NCBI GenBank assembly: GCA_947175715.1
Contig: CAMWOD010000056.1
Coordinates: forward strand, 1 to 6,750
Direction: 5' to 3'
Length of the DNA: 6,750 bases
Origin: an uncultured Porphyromonadaceae bacterium
Lineage (GTDB): Bacteria > Bacteroidota > Bacteroidia > Bacteroidales > Muribaculaceae
In this document: in pieces, positions 4,334-6,750 of the stretch
Layout: every line of letters starts with the position of its first letter
How positions within the stretch are numbered: the stretch's first letter is position 1
Notes under the pieces: generated by a model
What the model was told of the DNA's origin: nothing
Seen by the model: only the letters and a program-made list of their open reading frames with translations
Database searches by the model: none
Translations under genes and position numbers: made by a program

Positions 4334-6750
4334 ATCTGATCCATAAGCATCTGGAATGCTTGAGCTATGGCTTCGGCATCCTTGCCGCCTGCCTGTGCGA
4401 ATCCGGGTTGGCCGCCACCGCCACCCTTGATGGCTTTAGCAGCGTTGCGCACCATTGTCGATGCGTTGTGTCCCGATGCTACCACGTCGTCGGTGAGCAT
4501 TACCGACAGCAGCGGTTTGTTGGCAGCGTCGGTAGTGGCAGCGATGAAGGCGGTGTTCTCGGGTGATAGCGCACGTACCTTGAAGGCTACATTTTTCACC
4601 ACTTCGGGTAGTCGGACACCTTGCATTGTCACTACCTTGATACCATTTATCGTAGTGCTTTGCTCGATGCGTTGTTTAGCGAGGTTGGTCACTTTCTCGG
4701 CCATATATTCCTCGGCCTGACGACGCAATTCGGCGTTGTCTTCGAGTGATTTACGTAGTGCTTGCAGTAGGTTGGGGGCGTTGTTGAAGAGCTGGGCTAT
4801 ATCCTTAAGAGTGTCCGACATCTCGTCGATAGCATTCTCCATGCGTTCGCCGGTGATGGCCTCGATACGACGGATTCCGGCGGCGATAGAGCTTTCGGAG
4901 ATTATGCGTATCATGCCGATATTACCGGTATTGGCCACGTGTGTGCCGCCACACAGCTCTACAGAGTCGCCATAACGAATCACGCGCACCTCGTCGCCAT
5001 ATTTCTCGCCAAAGAGTGCCATCGCTCCCATTTCGCGTGCGTCGGCTATGGGCACATTTCGGTGCTCATCGCGTGGTATGGCCATGCGTACACGTTTGTT
5101 GGCCAGATGCTCTACTTTGCGTATTTCCTCGGGGGTGAGTTTCTGGAAGTGGCTGAAGTCAAAGCGGAGCACTTCGGGCGATACGAACGAACCGCGCTGC
5201 TCCACGTGTGTGCCGAGCACTTCGCGCAGAGCCTGGTGGAGTAGGTGAGTGGCTGTGTGGTTGGCCGATGTGGCCTCGCGGGCATCCATGTCGACCTTGG
5301 CCTCGAATGTGGCGGTGACGTCGGCAGGGAGCTTTTCGGTGATGTGCACACCAATGCCGTTTTCACGCTTGGTATCTACTACGTTTATCACCTCGTCGCC
5401 GTTGACAAGTTGGCCACGGTCGCCTACCTGACCACCCATTTCGGCGTAGAAAGGTGTCACAGAGAGGATCACCTGGTAGAACTCGCGGTTTTTCTGTTTT
5501 ACCTTACGGTAACGGAGTATCTGGGTAGGGGTGGTAGTAGTGTCATAACCCACAAATTGCTGCTCGCCGTCACGCACTGTTATCCAGTCGGTGGCTTCGA
5601 CTGCGGCGGCGTTGCGCGCACGTGTCTTCTGAGCCTCCATCTCAGCGTCAAATTCCTTTTGGTCGAGTGTCATGCCCCTCTCCTTGAGGATAAGTTGAGT
5701 GAGGTCGAGCGGGAATCCGTAGGTGTCGTAAAGAGTGAAAGCGTCTTTGCCCGAAATCTCAGTCTTACCGGCTTTCTGAGCTTCAGCTATCTTTGTGTCG
5801 AGAAGCTTCATGCCGTTTTCGAGGGTGCGGAGGAATGAATCCTCTTCCTCCTTGATGACGCGGATTATAAGGTCACGCTGATTTTTGATTTCGGGATAAG
5901 CATCGCCCATCGATTCGATAAGTGTGTCGACAAGGCGGTAGATGAAGGCATCCTTTTGTCCCAGGAAAGTGTAGGCATAGCGGATGGCGCGGCGCAGTAT
6001 TCGGCGTATCACGTAGCCGGCCTTGGCGTTGCCGGGGAGTTGCGAATCGGCTATGGCAAAAGCTATAGTGCGTACATGGTCGGCGATAACGCGCATAGCC
6101 ACGTCGACGTCCTTGTCTTCACCATACTTCTTGCCCGAAAGCATCGAAATAGTGTTGATCAGCGGGGTGAAAACGTCGGTGTCGTAGTTGGAAGTTTTCC
6201 CTTGCAGAGCCATACAGAGGCGTTCGAAGCCCATGCCGGTGTCGATCACCTTGGCGGGGAGAGGTTCGAGTGAGTGGTCGGCTTTGCGGTTGTACTGCAT
6301 GAACACAAGGTTCCATATCTCTATCACCTGCGGATGGTCGTGGTTTACGAGTGCAGCGCCATCGATTTTGTCACGCTCCTCATCGCTACGCAGGTCGATA
6401 TGGATCTCAGAGCAAGGTCCGCAGGGGCCTGTGTCACCCATCTCCCAGAAATTATCGTGCTTGTTGCCGTTGATGATATGATCTTTTGGGAGATGCTTTT
6501 CCCAGTAGCTTGCAGCCTCGTCGTCGCGGCTCAGACCTTCTTCAGGTGAGCCTTCGAATACGGTGGCATAGAGGCGCTTGGGGTCGAGCTTGAGCACATC
6601 CACCAGGTATTCCCATGCCCAGTCGATAGCTTCGGCCTTGAAGTAGTCGCCAAACGACCAGTTGCCCAGCATCTCGAACATCGTGTGGTGATACGTGTCG
6701 TGACCTACCTCTTCGAGGTCGTTGTGCTTGCCTGATACGCGCAGACACTT
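4330..6750 (-). CDS. alaS: Alanyl-tRNA synthetase, 5' end beyond the window edge
   Basis: AlaRS charges tRNA-Ala with alanine in the cytoplasm and edits mischarged Ser and Gly. The visible 806 residues (numbered from the edge) stay open to position 6750, beginning KCLRVSGKHNDLEEVGHDTY. This matches the interior of the catalytic domain, so roughly 65 N-terminal residues are missing from the window rather than from the gene. The catalytic core shows MFEMLGNWSFGDYFK (24-38), MGDTGPCGPCSEIH (104-117) and class II motif 3 as DTGMGFERL (170-178). The middle tRNA-recognition domain includes VIRRILRRAIRYA (247-259). The editing domain has its zinc-binding HTATH (498-502) and CGGTH (600-604), both intact. 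The C-Ala domain ends with the glycine-rich GGGGGQPGFAQAGG (776-789), and the C-terminus is complete. No frameshift or missing catalytic residue is seen. An AraC-type gene follows 13 nt downstream on the same strand. Its promoter lies outside the window. Confidence 0.98.
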   Translation of the reverse strand, partial: KCLRVSGKHNDLEEVGHDTYHHTMFEMLGNWSFGDYFKAEAIDWAWEYLVDVLKLDPKRLYATVFEGSPEEGLSRDDEAASYWEKHLPKDHIINGNKHDNFWEMGDTGPCGPCSEIHIDLRSDEERDKIDGAALVNHDHPQVIEIWNLVFMQYNRKADHSLEPLPAKVIDTGMGFERLCMALQGKTSNYDTDVFTPLINTISMLSGKKYGEDKDVDVAMRVIADHVRTIAFAIADSQLPGNAKAGYVIRRILRRAIRYAYTFLGQKDAFIYRLVDTLIESMGDAYPEIKNQRDLIIRVIKEEEDSFLRTLENGMKLLDTKIAEAQKAGKTEISGKDAFTLYDTYGFPLDLTQLILKERGMTLDQKEFDAEMEAQKTRARNAAAVEATDWITVRDGEQQFVGYDTTTTPTQILRYRKVKQKNREFYQVILSVTPFYAEMGGQVGDRGQLVNGDEVINVVDTKRENGIGVHITEKLPADVTATFEAKVDMDAREATSANHTATHLLHQALREVLGTHVEQRGSFVSPEVLRFDFSHFQKLTPEEIRKVEHLANKRVRMAIPRDEHRNVPIADAREMGAMALFGEKYGDEVRVIRYGDSVELCGGTHVANTGNIGMIRIISESSIAAGIRRIEAITGERMENAIDEMSDTLKDIAQLFNNAPNLLQALRKSLEDNAELRRQAEEYMAEKVTNLAKQRIEQSTTINGIKVVTMQGVRLPEVVKNVAFKVRALSPENTAFIAATTDAANKPLLSVMLTDDVVASGHNASTMVRNAAKAIKGGGGGQPGFAQAGGKDAEAIAQAFQMLMDQI

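Noticed and set aside
5245..5838. A 197-codon open frame antisense to alaS
   Set aside because: It is fully contained in the alaS editing and middle domains and shows no recognisable motif; such frames are common opposite GC-rich coding DNA.
6681..6750. The ATG at 6681 as the start of alaS
   Set aside because: The frame stays open to the window edge, and the 23 residues upstream match conserved AlaRS sequence, so that Met is internal and the gene runs off the window.

Overview
The window looks like a chromosomal housekeeping region from a member of the phylum Bacteroidota, most likely order Bacteroidales. A gut-type family such as Muribaculaceae is possible, but the family cannot be fixed from this sequence. 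The lineage call rests on three things: the long QueA-like protein and the MutL C-terminus are of the type I associate with Bacteroidales; a TAnnTTTG promoter element lies just upstream of the first gene; and the starts lack clear Shine-Dalgarno sequences at normal spacing. There is no sign of mobile DNA, CRISPR, rRNA or tRNA genes.

Layout. Positions 1-249 are AT-rich and non-coding. They hold a strong stem-loop that is probably the terminator of an upstream gene, a small second hairpin, and a candidate Bacteroidota-type promoter. Next comes a tight plus-strand pair: a QueA-family tRNA-modification gene (250-1479) and mutL (1485-3383), only 5 nt apart. A 39-nt gap separates mutL from a convergent minus-strand pair. 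Read from the right edge, that pair is alaS (enters at 6750, ends at 4330; its first ~65 codons lie outside the window), then an AraC-family regulator (4316-3423) starting 13 nt after the alaS stop.

How the genes work together. queA-like and mutL are probably co-transcribed and translationally close, but their products act separately, in tRNA wobble modification and DNA mismatch repair. alaS and the AraC-type gene are probably also one transcript.

The most unusual feature is the alaS/araC junction. A 25-nt near-perfect inverted repeat covers both the alaS stop and the araC start codon. About 30 nt further into araC lies a second, perfect 11-bp, GC-rich inverted repeat. These could couple translation of the regulator to alaS, act as an operator, or attenuate or process the transcript. 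MutL is also worth a look: it keeps the DQHxxxE-type element and a QxxIxP clamp-binding motif but lacks the cysteines and histidine of the other endonuclease motifs. I see no convincing new multi-gene system here.
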